From: Variovorax sp. PBL-H6
Lineage (GTDB): Bacteria > Pseudomonadota > Gammaproteobacteria > Burkholderiales > Burkholderiaceae_C
DNA length: 64,000 nucleotides
NCBI RefSeq assembly: GCF_901827155.1
Contig: NZ_LR594659.1
Span: 2,232,001 to 2,296,000, forward strand
Reading direction: 5' to 3'
This document shows positions 1 to 8,870 of this stretch, in pieces; positions within the stretch are counted from its first letter, which is position 1; every line of letters starts with the position of its first letter. The notes below the pieces were generated by a model, which saw only the letters and a list, made by a program, of their open reading frames with translations, did no database searches and was not told the DNA's origin. A program made the translations under genes and the position numbers.

Positions 1-773
1 ACCTGCGCCGAGCAGGCCGCCAGCGGCACCACGCCGATGCCGAGGCCGGCAGCGATCATGTGGCACATCGCATCGAAGCTGCGCACCTGCACGCGCAGCC
101 GCATCGGGACGCCGGCCTGCTCGGCGGCGCGCGAGGTCAGCTCCAGCAGCGAGCTGCTGCGATTCAGCCCGACGAACTCGTACGCCAGGCAGGTCTTGAA
201 GTCCACCCGCTTCAGGCGCGCCAACGGATGCTGCCGCGCGCAAAGCACCACCAGCTCATCGGTCTGGAAGGGGGCGATGTCCAGGCCGTAGGCGGGCGTG
301 TTCTCTGCGAACACGCCCACGTCGGCCAGGCCATCGACCAGGGCGCGCACGATGTCGCCGCTCAGCTGTTCCTCCACCTCGACGCGGATGTCGGGATGCC
401 GCTCGAGGAAGGTCGCGAGCGCCGCCGGCAGGAACTCGGTGAGCGCCGACATGTTGGCCCACAGCCGCACATGGCCGCGCACGCCGCTCGCGTAGTCGCC
501 CAGCTCGCTGCTGAATTGCTCGAAACCCTGGAACAGGCGCATCGCGTGCTGCATCGCCACGTGGCCGGCTGGCGTGAGCGCAATCCCCTGGGCGCTGCGC
601 TCCAGCAGCTTCGAACCGGTGGCACTCTCGAACTCCGAAAGCCGCCGGCTCGCGGCCGAGAGCGCCAGGTGGCAGGCCTCGGCACCCTTGGTGATACTGC
701 CCGTCTGCGCCACCGCGCAGAACAGACGCAGGGTGACGAAATCGACGCGGGCCGGGTTGATGGTGCGGGCCAT
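1..773 (-). CDS. LysR-type transcriptional regulator (C-terminal end lost at window edge)
   Basis: The reverse strand reads open from an ATG at 773 to the left edge. The first 65 or so residues form a winged helix-turn-helix of the LysR family, seen in the stretch TLRLFCAVAQTGSITKGAEA followed by LALSAASRRLSEFE and LLERSAQGIALTPAG. About 257 residues are visible; LysR proteins are usually near 300, so only the end of the effector-binding domain is missing. The gene is divergent from the CoA-transferase operon that begins at 898. The 124-bp gap contains a perfect dyad with LysR-box character (792-814). It most likely controls that operon and itself; the inducer cannot be read from sequence. 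Confidence 0.9.
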   Translation of the reverse strand, partial: MARTINPARVDFVTLRLFCAVAQTGSITKGAEACHLALSAASRRLSEFESATGSKLLERSAQGIALTPAGHVAMQHAMRLFQGFEQFSSELGDYASGVRGHVRLWANMSALTEFLPAALATFLERHPDIRVEVEEQLSGDIVRALVDGLADVGVFAENTPAYGLDIAPFQTDELVVLCARQHPLARLKRVDFKTCLAYEFVGLNRSSSLLELTSRAAEQAGVPMRLRVQVRSFDAMCHMIAAGLGIGVVPLAACSAQ

Positions 774-791
774 GCGCGAGATTCTAGAGAG

Positions 792-814
792 GGCCTTCGC
801 ATTCTGCGAAGGCC
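792..814. promoter_or_regulatory. LysR-type operator (perfect 10-bp inverted repeat)
   Basis: GGCCTTCGCA, three bases TTC, then TGCGAAGGCC form a perfect dyad. Its core TCGCA-N3-TGCGA satisfies the T-N11-A rule of LysR recognition boxes. It lies between the divergent LysR gene (start 773) and the CoA transferase (start 898), the usual place for a LysR site. That this particular regulator binds it is an inference. Confidence 0.6.
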
Positions 815-897
815 TGCTGCCGTCAAAGCAATTCCGCCAGCGGCGCTGCGTTTCTAAAGTGGAGGCCCTTCCACTCAAGAGAGACAGACGCAGCGCC

Positions 898-2070
898 ATG
901 AACGCACTCGAAGGCCTCAAAGTCCTGGAGCTGGGCCAGCTCATTGCCGGCCCCTTCGCTGGCAAGACGCTCGCCGAGTTCGGCGCTGACGTGATCAAGG
1001 TCGAGCCAGCTGAAACCGGTGACCCGCTGCGCAAGTGGCGCATGCTGCGCGACGGCACGTCCGTGTGGTGGGAGGTGCAATCGCGCAACAAGCGCTCGGT
1101 CTGCCTGGACCTGCGCAGCCCCGAGGGGCAGGAGGCGGTGCGCGCCCTGGCGCTCGAGGCCGATGTCCTGATCGAGAACTTCAAGCCCGGCACGCTGGAG
1201 GGCTGGGGCCTGGGCTGGGAGCAGCTGCATGCGCTCAACCCGAAGCTGGTGATGCTGCGCATCTCGGGCTACGGGCAGACCGGCCCTTGTCGCGACAAGC
1301 CCGGCTTCGGCGTGCTCGGCGAATCGATGGGCGGGCTGCGCTATCTGAGCGGCGAGCCGGGCCGGGTGCCGGTTCGGGTCGGCGTCTCGCTGGGCGACAC
1401 GCTGTCGGCGCTGCATGGTGTGATCGGCGTGCTGATGGCGCTCTACCATCGCGCCGCCCATGGCGGCGAGGGGCAGTTCATCGACGTGGCGCTGTACGAG
1501 TCGGTCTTCAACGTGATGGAGAGCCTGCTGCCCGAGTACGACGCCTTCGGCGCGGTGCGCGAACGCGCCGGCAGTGCGCTGCCGGGCATCGCGCCCACCA
1601 ACGCCTACCGCTGCAACGATGGCCACTATGTGCTGGTGGCGGGCAATGGCGACAGCATCTTCCGCCGGCTGATGCGTGCCATCGAGCGACCCGACCTGGA
1701 GAACGACCCGGCGTTGCGCCACAACGACGGGCGCGTGGAGCAGGTCGACCTGCTCGACGCCTCCATCGAAGCGTGGACCGTGCAGCGAAGCCGCGAGCAG
1801 GTGCTGGCCGCGCTCGACGCCGCCGGCGTGCCGGCCGGGCGCATCTACACGGTCGCCGACATCGCAAGCGATCCCCAATACCTGGCACGCGAAATGATCG
1901 TCGAGACACGGACCTCCGACGGCCGCACGCTCAAGGTGCCCGGCATCGTGCCCAAGCTCAGCGCCACGCCAGGCCGCATCGCGCATCCGGCACCGCGGCT
2001 GGGCGAGCACGACGATCAACTGCGGCCCGGTGCTGGCTGGCCCGCGCGCACCAGAAGGAGCCCGACATGA
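898..2070 (+). CDS. CaiB/BaiF (family III) CoA transferase
   Basis: A 390-residue protein moving CoA between organic acids in the cytoplasm. Family marks are the N-terminal GLKVLELGQLIAGPFAG, the nucleotide-binding-like GADVIKVE, the NFKPGTLEGWGL block and ISGYGQTGPCRDKPGFG. In classical members an Asp nucleophile follows this last block; here the segment reads GFGVLGESMGG, so Gly seems to sit at that position, a variant I recall from a subgroup of the family. The ATG at 898 is chosen because homology begins at once; the frame is open further upstream but without family sequence. The stop overlaps the next start (ATGA). The following HMG-CoA-lyase gene suggests activation of a branched C5/C6 acid; the exact substrate is unknown. 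Confidence 0.9.
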   Translation: MNALEGLKVLELGQLIAGPFAGKTLAEFGADVIKVEPAETGDPLRKWRMLRDGTSVWWEVQSRNKRSVCLDLRSPEGQEAVRALALEADVLIENFKPGTLEGWGLGWEQLHALNPKLVMLRISGYGQTGPCRDKPGFGVLGESMGGLRYLSGEPGRVPVRVGVSLGDTLSALHGVIGVLMALYHRAAHGGEGQFIDVALYESVFNVMESLLPEYDAFGAVRERAGSALPGIAPTNAYRCNDGHYVLVAGNGDSIFRRLMRAIERPDLENDPALRHNDGRVEQVDLLDASIEAWTVQRSREQVLAALDAAGVPAGRIYTVADIASDPQYLAREMIVETRTSDGRTLKVPGIVPKLSATPGRIAHPAPRLGEHDDQLRPGAGWPARTRRSPT

Positions 2071-3056
2071 ACAGCGGCAACGGCACGCGCCTGTACATCA
2101 ACGAGGTCGCTACCCGTGACGGCTTCCAGATGGAAAGCCGCTTCATCCCCACCGAGGAAAAGATCGCGCTCATCGATCGGCTGAGCGGCCTCGGCTACGC
2201 GAAGATCGAGGTGACCTCCTTCACCTCGCCGAAAGCCATCCCGACGTTGCGCGACGGCGCGGAAGTCATGGGCCGGATCGCGCGCCGCCCTGGCGTGGTC
2301 TACACCGCGCTGGTGCCCAACCTGCGCGGCGGCGAGCGCGCGCTGGACAGCCGCGTCGACGAGTTCAACGTCGTGATGTCGGCAAGCGAGACCCACAACC
2401 TGGCCAATCTGCGCATGACCCGCGTGCAGTCCTTCGCGCAACTGACCGAGGTGATCGCGCTGGCGCGGCAGGCAGCGGTGCCGGTGAACGTCTCGCTGTC
2501 CTGCGTGTTCGGTTGCCCGATGGAAGGCGAGTTGCCGCTCGATGGCGTGCTGGGCTGGATCGAGCGCTTCGCCGAGTGGGGCGTGGCGGGCATCACACTG
2601 TGCGACACCACCGGCATGGCCTATCCCACGCAGGTGCAGCAGGTCTGCGCGAGCGTGCTCGCGCGCTTTCCGGGGTTGGACTTCACCGCGCATTTCCACA
2701 ACACGCGCGCCATGGGGCTGGTCAACACGGTGGCGGCGGTCGAAGCAGGCGTGCGGCGCCTCGACATGTCGCTGGGCGGCATCGGCGGTTGCCCCTACGC
2801 GCCGGGCGCGACCGGCAATGTCGCGACGGAGGACGTGGTCCACATGCTGCAGTGCATGGGTTACGACACAGGCATGGACCTCGATGGCTTGGTCGGTGCG
2901 GCGGCGCGGCTCGAAGCGCTGGTGCAGCACGCGCTTGCAGCCCAGGTCTCCCGCGCCGGCCATCGGCTCACGCGCCACGCGCCACCGGCCGAATTCGCGC
3001 AGATCGTCGAGCGGGCGAAGGCGCGCGACGCAGGCACGAAGGAGCTGCAGACATGA
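2067..3056 (+). CDS. hydroxymethylglutaryl-CoA lyase family protein
   Basis: A 329-residue TIM-barrel lyase of the HMG-CoA lyase / DRE-metallolyase type, expected to cleave a 3-hydroxy-3-methylacyl-CoA into acetyl-CoA (or a homologue) and an oxo-acid. The N-terminal EVATRDGFQ carries the Arg-Asp pair that binds metal and substrate; TAHFHNTRAMG carries the metal-binding His residues; GGCPYAPGATGN matches the HMG-CoA-lyase signature with its catalytic Cys. Length is normal. It is translationally coupled on both sides: ATGA overlaps with the CoA transferase upstream and the VOC gene downstream. The pair transferase plus lyase suggests degradation of a methyl-branched dicarboxylate such as a citramalate-like compound; that substrate is inference. 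Confidence 0.92.
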   Translation: MNSGNGTRLYINEVATRDGFQMESRFIPTEEKIALIDRLSGLGYAKIEVTSFTSPKAIPTLRDGAEVMGRIARRPGVVYTALVPNLRGGERALDSRVDEFNVVMSASETHNLANLRMTRVQSFAQLTEVIALARQAAVPVNVSLSCVFGCPMEGELPLDGVLGWIERFAEWGVAGITLCDTTGMAYPTQVQQVCASVLARFPGLDFTAHFHNTRAMGLVNTVAAVEAGVRRLDMSLGGIGGCPYAPGATGNVATEDVVHMLQCMGYDTGMDLDGLVGAAARLEALVQHALAAQVSRAGHRLTRHAPPAEFAQIVERAKARDAGTKELQT

Positions 3057-3430
3057 TCGACCACCTGGATCACCTGGTGCTCACCACCAGCGACGAGGCC
3101 GCTTGCGTGCACTTCTACATCGAAGTCATGGGCATGACGCTCGAGACCTTCGGCGAGGGCCGCAAAGCCTTTCGCTTCGGCAACCAGAAGATCAACCTGC
3201 ACGTGAAGGGGCACGAGTTCGAGCCGAAGGCGCAGGTCCCCATGCCGGGCGCGCTGGACCTGTGCTTCATTGCCGCCGTACCGCTCGACGGGGTGATTGC
3301 GCGGCTCGCCGAGAAGCAGGTGCCCATCGTCGAGGGCCCCGTGATGCGCACCGGCGCGATCTCGCGCATCCGCTCGGTTTACGTGCGCGACCCGGATCTC
3401 AACCTCATCGAGATCTCGGAACTGAACTGA
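3053..3430 (+). CDS. VOC (glyoxalase/dioxygenase fold) family protein
   Basis: A 125-residue single-module vicinal-oxygen-chelate protein. It starts with IDHLDHLVLTTSDEAACVHFY, the usual first beta-alpha unit with a metal-ligand His, and ends with RSVYVRDPDLNLIEISE, whose final Glu is the typical last ligand. Members include glyoxalase I, methylmalonyl-CoA epimerase and fosfomycin-resistance enzymes; the size fits a small dimeric lyase or epimerase. It overlaps the lyase gene by ATGA, so it probably acts in the same pathway, possibly on a CoA-linked or keto intermediate. No specific reaction can be assigned. Confidence 0.85.
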   Translation: MIDHLDHLVLTTSDEAACVHFYIEVMGMTLETFGEGRKAFRFGNQKINLHVKGHEFEPKAQVPMPGALDLCFIAAVPLDGVIARLAEKQVPIVEGPVMRTGAISRIRSVYVRDPDLNLIEISELN

Positions 3431-3467
3431 GCAACACACCGTATTCGTATCGACAAGGAGACAAGAC

Positions 3468-4436
3468 ATGAACCTCGCCCCCCGCCTGTTCGCGGCCTGC
3501 GCCGCCTTCACCATCATGGCCTCGCACGCCGACAGCTGGCCTTCGAAGCCCATCACCTTCATCGTTCCCACCGCGCCCGCTGGCTCCACCGACATCATGG
3601 CGCGCCTGGTCGGGGATCCGTTGTCACGCGCGCTCGGCCAGCCGGTGGTGATCGACAACAAGCCCGGCGCCAGCGGCAACATCGGCACCGAGGCGGTGGC
3701 CCGCGCCACGCCCGACGGCTATACGCTGCTCATGCAGTACTCGGGCTACCACGTGGGCAACCCTGCGCTGTTCCAGCAGATCAAGTGGAACCCGACCAAG
3801 GACTTCATGCCCGTCGCGCTGGTGATGCGCGCGCCGCACGTGGTGGCGGTCAGCGGCAAGCTGCCGGTCAAATCGATGAAGGAGCTCATCGAGTACGGCA
3901 AGAAGAAGGGCGACGGCGGCCTCAACTACGCTTCCTCCGGCAACGGCTCGATCCAGCACATCGCGGGCGAGCTGCTGTCGCGCCAGGCGAAGCAGCCGAT
4001 GACCCACGTGCCCTACAAGGGCTCGGGGCCCGCCATCAACGACTTGATCGCGGGCAACGTGGACATGTTCATTACCACGCCCCCCTCGGTGATCGGCCAC
4101 ATTGCGAGCGGCAAGCTCAAGGCACTGGCTTATACGGGGACTCAGCGGCATCCCTCGATGCCCGATGTGCCGACCTCTGCCGAGGCCGGGCTGCCTGGCT
4201 ACGAGGTGGATTCGTGGTTTGCGGTGTTCGCGCCGGCGAAGACGCCGCCCGAGGTGGTGGCCAAGCTCAGCGCCGAGATCCGCAAGATCGTCGAGAGCGA
4301 GAGCTTCCGCAAGAAGGTGGACGACCAGGGCGCCTTCGCCGTCTACCTGGACCCGCCTGCGCTGGGCAAGTTTGTCGACCAGGAGCTCGCAAAGTGGTCG
4401 AAAGTGATCAAGGCGGCCGACATCAAGGCCGATTGA
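3468..4436 (+). CDS. Bug-family tripartite tricarboxylate transporter substrate-binding protein
   Basis: A 322-residue periplasmic binding protein. A short signal peptide (residues 1 to about 21, MASHADSWP at the cleavage region) leads into the Bug hallmarks WPSKPITFIVPTAPAGSTD, GQPVVIDNKPGASGNIG and ATPDGYTLL. Bug proteins bind carboxylates and deliver them to TctA/TctB-type permeases; many, like this one, stand without a permease gene nearby. It is the last gene of the CoA-transferase operon, 37 bp after the VOC gene with a GGAG ribosome site before the ATG. Its ligand is probably the acid that the operon degrades. Confidence 0.92.
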   Translation: MNLAPRLFAACAAFTIMASHADSWPSKPITFIVPTAPAGSTDIMARLVGDPLSRALGQPVVIDNKPGASGNIGTEAVARATPDGYTLLMQYSGYHVGNPALFQQIKWNPTKDFMPVALVMRAPHVVAVSGKLPVKSMKELIEYGKKKGDGGLNYASSGNGSIQHIAGELLSRQAKQPMTHVPYKGSGPAINDLIAGNVDMFITTPPSVIGHIASGKLKALAYTGTQRHPSMPDVPTSAEAGLPGYEVDSWFAVFAPAKTPPEVVAKLSAEIRKIVESESFRKKVDDQGAFAVYLDPPALGKFVDQELAKWSKVIKAADIKAD

Positions 4437-4455
4437 TCGGCGCCGCCGACGCGAA

Positions 4456-4776
4456 TCAGCGAGCGGTTGCGGCGTCGGAGATGAACTTCAGCAGGTCGTG
4501 GTAGCCGGGGCCGAACTCCTGCGTGTCGACGCCGGCCAGCAGCCGCAGGCCTCTAGCGCTCGCGCTGCCGACGACACCGCGGGTGGTGCGCACCGGCAGC
4601 TCGGCGTCGAGGTCGCCGTTGTCATGTTCCGACATGCAGATCACGACGATGGAGCCGGCATGGAGCGCCAGGTCACCTCGGCGGAACGGACGGCGCGCAT
4701 TGGCCGCACGGAAAACCAGCTTTGGAGCGCGCCGGGTGGCGGTTGCGGGCGATTGCGCGACGGTGGTCTTGGCCAT
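4456..4776 (-). CDS. hypothetical protein
   Basis: A 106-residue protein I do not recognise. The chosen ATG at 4776 gives MAKTTVAQSPATATRR as a basic start; the frame stays open to 4908 but that upstream sequence looks non-coding. The middle has a beta-strand-like stretch (GSIVVICMSEHDNGDLD) followed by a Gly/Ala/Arg-rich segment. There is no signal peptide or membrane helix. It converges with the Bug gene and stands alone on its strand. Codon use is like its neighbours, which supports real coding only moderately. Confidence 0.5.
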   Translation of the reverse strand: MAKTTVAQSPATATRRAPKLVFRAANARRPFRRGDLALHAGSIVVICMSEHDNGDLDAELPVRTTRGVVGSASARGLRLLAGVDTQEFGPGYHDLLKFISDAATAR

Positions 4777-5164
4777 GGAAGTGCTCGCAGTGCGTGCTGT
4801 TGCTGGAATGGCTCGATAGTCGCGCAAAAAAGAGGTTGGAAGGCCTTCCCCGCAGAGGAGAAGGCTAGCGAACTGTGGCATTAGTCGCCACACGGCGCAA
4901 GATTTCATACGGCATAGGCCGCTGGCGCGGCCTACGGCCCCTCAGGAGCAGACGTACGAGCTCGCCAGCCGCGGGTCTCCACCGGTGAGCGTGGCCTTGG
5001 TCGGATACATGCAGATAGCGCAACCCCCTGGTGGAACGCGTTGGAGAGGTTCGCATACGACAAGGTCTTCCATCGCCACGGGTAGGACGATGCCGTCGGC
5101 AATCGGGCGACGCTGCCTACAGACCGGCACGGGTCACCCTAGAATCAGTGGTTTATTTGGAAGG
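4777..5164. other. intergenic stretch without a clear gene
   Basis: This gap separates two divergent small genes. A 62-codon reverse frame at 4942-5130 with several Cys is present but has no homology or ribosome site that I can support. A TAGAAT hexamer at 5140-5145 could be a -10 element for the next gene, without a convincing -35. I see no tRNA or structured RNA. Confidence 0.4.
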
Positions 5165-5590
5165 ATGCAGGGCGTGAGATGGTGGTTCGCGTGCTTCGGT
5201 CTATGGGGCGCCAGCGTAGCGGCACAGGCGGCCTGGTTCACGGTGGCCGGCAATCCGGCAGATGCTTCGGTCGACTCGGTTCAGGTCGATCCGGTCGCGA
5301 TCATGGTTGCGGGCGAGCGCAGGACGATGAATCTGCGCGTGAGCCGGTCGCAGGATCGCGCCAATTGGGAGGGGGTACCCTATCGTTCCTACGAGGCCCG
5401 CGTCGCCTTTAACTGCCGCGCGAAAAAGGCCGAGTACCGCTTCGTGCGCTTCTATATGGCACCCCTGTGGCAGGGGGAGGCGCACAAGACGACCGACTAT
5501 TCGGACAACCCGCGGCCGATGCGTTTCCGCGACATGGTGCCCAATCCTACCGACCGCATCATCCGTGCGGCCTGCATCGTCGCGGCGTAG
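5165..5590 (+). CDS. secreted protein resembling the surface-adhesin E / CreA-like small envelope group
   Basis: A 141-residue exported protein. The start ATG at 5165 follows a GGAAGG ribosome site and gives a signal peptide ([20 protein letters not shown], cut near AQAAW). The mature part has the pattern [20 protein letters not shown], then [11 protein letters not shown], a single pair of Cys (in FNCRAKK and AACIVAA, probably a disulfide) and Tyr/Phe-rich strands such as [11 protein letters not shown]. This layout resembles the small surface-adhesin-E-like proteins that are frequent in Burkholderiales; the function of these is not established. No operon partner: the next gene starts 132 bp on. 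Confidence 0.7.
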   Translation: MQGVRWWFACFGLWGASVAAQAAWFTVAGNPADASVDSVQVDPVAIMVAGERRTMNLRVSRSQDRANWEGVPYRSYEARVAFNCRAKKAEYRFVRFYMAPLWQGEAHKTTDYSDNPRPMRFRDMVPNPTDRIIRAACIVAA

Positions 5591-5722
5591 TAGCTGGTTG
5601 CGCGGCGGCGGCAGGGCTGCGAAGCCGTCCGACTTGTCCCCAGGGCGCCGGCCGGCGCTGCACGAACGCATGGCGCGCCAACATTGCCGGTAAATGGCCG
5701 TTCCCGAAGCAAGGACAGACCG

Positions 5723-8371
5723 GTGAGAAAGCCCGAAGGGACGAAGTCGCCCGGCGTCCCTGTGCACGATCGCTTCGTCCGGGTCCGCGGCGCGCGCGAG
5801 CACAACCTGCGCAACGTGGACGTCGACATCCCTCGCGATGCGGTGGTGGTCTTCAGCGGCGTTTCCGGCTCCGGCAAGTCGTCGCTGGCCTTCGGCACGA
5901 TCTATGCCGAGGCGCAGCGGCGCTATCTCGAATCGGTGGCCCCGTATGCGCGGCGCCTTATCGACCAGGTCGGCGTGCCTGCCGTCGACGCCATCGACGG
6001 CCTGCCGCCAGCGGTGGCCCTGCAGCAGATGCGCGGCACGCCGAGCGCGCGATCTTCCGTCGGCAGCGTGACCACGCTGTCCAACCTGCTGCGCATGCTT
6101 TACTCGCGCGCGGGCACCTACCCGCCCCGGCAGCCGATGCTCTATGCAGAAGACTTCTCGCCCAACACGGCGCAGGGCGCCTGCCCGGCCTGCCACGGCC
6201 TCGGCCGCATCTACGAGGTCACCGAGGCGTCGATGGTCCCTGACGGTTCGCTGAGCATCCGCGAACGCGCCATTGCCGCGTGGCCGCCGGCCTGGCATGG
6301 GCAGAATCTGCGCGACATCCTCGTGACGCTCGGCTACGACGTCGACAAGCCCTGGCGTGAACTGCCGAAGAAGGCGCGCGAATGGATCCTCTTCACCGAG
6401 GAGCAGCCGACGGTGCCGGTCTATGCCGGCTTCACGCCGGCAGAGACGCGCGCCGCGATGCGCAGCAGGATGGAGCCGAGCTACCAAGGGACCTTCATGG
6501 GCGCACGCAAATACGTGCTGCACACTTTCGCGACCACGCAGAGCGCGCTGATGAAGAAGCGGGTGTCGCGTTTCATGGTCGGCAGCGCCTGCCCGGCGTG
6601 CCAGGGCAAGCGGCTCAAGCGCGAAGCGCTCGCGGTCACCTTCGCGGGCCACGACATTGGCGAGCTTTCGCAGATGCCGCTGAGCGAACTTGCGCGCGTG
6701 CTGGAGCCGGCCGCGCAAGGCAAGCTCGTGCAGGAGCAAGGCGAGCGGGCGGTGCTCAGCCGGGCCGCCGCGCGCCGCGATACCGAGCGCCGGGTTGCTA
6801 CCGGCGGCGCTTCGCACGAGGCCGCGCCCGACGTGCGTCGCACGCCCAATCTTTCGCAGGAGAAGCGCATCGCCGCGCAGCGCATCGCGCACGACGTGCT
6901 CGAGCGCGTAAGCACGCTCCAAGAGCTCGGCCTGGGTTACCTGTCGCTGGACCGCAGCACCCCCACGCTGTCGCCGGGCGAGCTGCAGCGCCTGCGGCTG
7001 GCCACGCAGATCCGCTCGAACCTGTTCGGTGTCGTGTACGTGCTCGACGAGCCGTCCGCCGGCCTGCATCCCGCCGACGGCGAGGCCCTGCGCGTGGCCC
7101 TCGACCGCTTGAAGGCCTCGGGTAACTCGATCTTCGTGGTCGAGCATGACCTCGACGTGATGCGCCATGCGGACTGGCTGGTCGACGTCGGACCCGAGGC
7201 CGGCGAACAGGGCGGGCAGGTGCTCTACAGCGGTCCGCCCGCGGGCGTGCGCGAAGTGGCGGCATCGCACACGGCGCGCTACCTCTTCGCGGAGGTCCCG
7301 CACCGCCCGCGGCCGCCACGCGAGCCGAACGGATGGCTGCAGCTGGAGGGCATCACGCGCAACAACCTGCACCGGATCGATGCCCGGTTCCCGATCGGGG
7401 CCTTGACCGCGGTGACCGGCGTCTCCGGTTCGGGCAAGTCGAGCCTGGTGAGCCAGGCGCTGGTCGAGCTGGTCTCCGGCCATCTGGGGCACGAGCCGCC
7501 TCAGGAAGAAGAGGAAAGCGACGAACTCGCGCCCGCCGCTGCGGGCATCACGGCGGGGCGCATCGCCGGCGGGATGGATGCGATCCGGCGCCTCGTGCGC
7601 GTGGACCAGAAGCCGATCGGCCGCACGCCGCGCTCCAACCTCGCCACCTACACCGGACTCTTCGACGCCGTGCGCAAGCTCTTCGCCGCGACACGCGCCG
7701 CCCGCGCACGCCGCTACGACGCCGGGCGTTTCTCGTTCAATGTCGCCAAAGGCCGATGCGAGACCTGCGAGGGCGAAGGTTTCGTCAGCGTCGAGCTGCT
7801 CTTCATGCCCAGCGTGTACGCGCCCTGCCCGAACTGCCATGGAGCGCGCTACAACGAGCAGACGCTCAAGATCACCTGGCAGGACAAGAACATCGCCGAG
7901 GTGCTCGGCATGACCGTGGACCAGGCCCTCGGCTTCTTCGCCAGTGAGCCTGCGGTGGAACGGCCGCTGCGGCTGCTGCAGGCCATCGGCCTGGGCTACC
8001 TTCGCCTTGGCCAGCCCGCCACCGAGCTGTCGGGCGGCGAGGCCCAGCGCATCAAGCTCGCCACCGAGCTGCAGCGCGCGCAGCGCGGCGATACGCTGTA
8101 CGTGCTCGATGAACCCACCACGGGCCTGCATCCGGCCGATGTCGACAAGCTCATGGCGCAGCTCGATGGACTGGTGGAAGCAGGCAATACGGTTGTCGTC
8201 GTCGAGCACGAAATGCGCGTCGTCGCCGCGAGCGACTGGGTGATCGACATGGGGCCTGGCGCGGGCGGAGAAGGCGGGCGGATCGTGGCGGCGGGAACGC
8301 CGGCCGAGGTGGCGCGGGTCGCATCGAGCCGGACCGCGGTCTACCTGGCGAGGCTCATCAACATTGCGTAG
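5723..8371 (+). CDS. UvrA-like excinuclease ABC subunit A (variant class)
   Basis: An 882-residue ABC ATPase with two nucleotide-binding domains and UvrA-type zinc modules. Seen in order: Walker [14 protein letters not shown]; zinc Cys pairs CPACHGLG and CPACQGKRL; a first signature [11 protein letters not shown] and Walker [15 protein letters not shown]; a second Walker [21 protein letters not shown] and [15 protein letters not shown]; a canonical [11 protein letters not shown] and [14 protein letters not shown]. UvrA proper has about 940 residues; this shorter form resembles the UvrA2-like class, linked in some bacteria to drug or lesion tolerance rather than core repair. The GTG at 5723, with AAGGA about 9 bases upstream, is preferred to the more distant TTG at 5684. 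The gene is monocistronic. Confidence 0.9.
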   Translation: MRKPEGTKSPGVPVHDRFVRVRGAREHNLRNVDVDIPRDAVVVFSGVSGSGKSSLAFGTIYAEAQRRYLESVAPYARRLIDQVGVPAVDAIDGLPPAVALQQMRGTPSARSSVGSVTTLSNLLRMLYSRAGTYPPRQPMLYAEDFSPNTAQGACPACHGLGRIYEVTEASMVPDGSLSIRERAIAAWPPAWHGQNLRDILVTLGYDVDKPWRELPKKAREWILFTEEQPTVPVYAGFTPAETRAAMRSRMEPSYQGTFMGARKYVLHTFATTQSALMKKRVSRFMVGSACPACQGKRLKREALAVTFAGHDIGELSQMPLSELARVLEPAAQGKLVQEQGERAVLSRAAARRDTERRVATGGASHEAAPDVRRTPNLSQEKRIAAQRIAHDVLERVSTLQELGLGYLSLDRSTPTLSPGELQRLRLATQIRSNLFGVVYVLDEPSAGLHPADGEALRVALDRLKASGNSIFVVEHDLDVMRHADWLVDVGPEAGEQGGQVLYSGPPAGVREVAASHTARYLFAEVPHRPRPPREPNGWLQLEGITRNNLHRIDARFPIGALTAVTGVSGSGKSSLVSQALVELVSGHLGHEPPQEEEESDELAPAAAGITAGRIAGGMDAIRRLVRVDQKPIGRTPRSNLATYTGLFDAVRKLFAATRAARARRYDAGRFSFNVAKGRCETCEGEGFVSVELLFMPSVYAPCPNCHGARYNEQTLKITWQDKNIAEVLGMTVDQALGFFASEPAVERPLRLLQAIGLGYLRLGQPATELSGGEAQRIKLATELQRAQRGDTLYVLDEPTTGLHPADVDKLMAQLDGLVEAGNTVVVVEHEMRVVAASDWVIDMGPGAGGEGGRIVAAGTPAEVARVASSRTAVYLARLINIA

Positions 8372-8447
8372 GCGACGACGCCTGGCGGCGAACCGAACGG
8401 CACAGGACCCTGGTGCAAGTGGCAGGCTGCAAGCAGTTGGCTCCTGC

Positions 8448-8861
8448 CTACTCGCAGAGCCGCCGGATCTCCGGCGGGATCGGCACCGCGCGAATGCCGC
8501 CGCCCTCGCGCTTCGCCGCGAAGATGCGCACCTCCTCGCACTCGAGGATCAGGTCTTCGCCCCGCTTCACGCGGTAGGTCTGCAGGAAGCTCTTGTCGCG
8601 CCACTCGGGGATCGCTACCGTGATCGCCAGTGTGTCGCCATAGCTCGCGCTCTTGACGAAGCGCGTGTGGGTGTCGACCAGCGGCGTGCCGATCACGCCC
8701 AGCGTCTGCGCCGTCTCTTCCCAACGCGGCACGCCGCGCTCGGCGAAGAAGTGGCGCGAAGCCGCATCGATCCAGCGGAAGAAGTTGGGAAACCAGACGA
8801 TGCCGGCCGGGTCGCAGTCGCCGAACTCGACCCGGACGGTGTAGACGATTTGTTGTGTCAT
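8448..8861 (-). CDS. acyl-CoA thioesterase, 4-hydroxybenzoyl-CoA thioesterase family
   Basis: A 137-residue hot-dog-fold thioesterase hydrolysing acyl- or aryl-CoA. The active-site region VEFGDCDPAGIVWFPNFFRW matches the family pattern with the catalytic Asp in the GDCDPAGI segment. The length is that of a single-domain 4HBT protein. It is the last gene of the ior operon, 9 bp after the Bug gene. Since IorAB makes aryl-acetyl-CoA from aryl-pyruvates, this enzyme could release the free aryl-acetate and recycle CoA; that coupling is inferred from position. Confidence 0.88.
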   Translation of the reverse strand: MTQQIVYTVRVEFGDCDPAGIVWFPNFFRWIDAASRHFFAERGVPRWEETAQTLGVIGTPLVDTHTRFVKSASYGDTLAITVAIPEWRDKSFLQTYRVKRGEDLILECEEVRIFAAKREGGGIRAVPIPPEIRRLCE

Positions 8862-8870
8862 GCGGGCGTA

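Noticed and set aside
4942..5130. A 62-residue Cys-containing reverse open frame
   Set aside because: No ribosome site, no family likeness and a competing open frame on the other strand; not listed as a gene.
5201..8209. A 1002-codon open frame on the reverse strand
   Set aside because: It mirrors the UvrA-like gene and has no recognisable domain.
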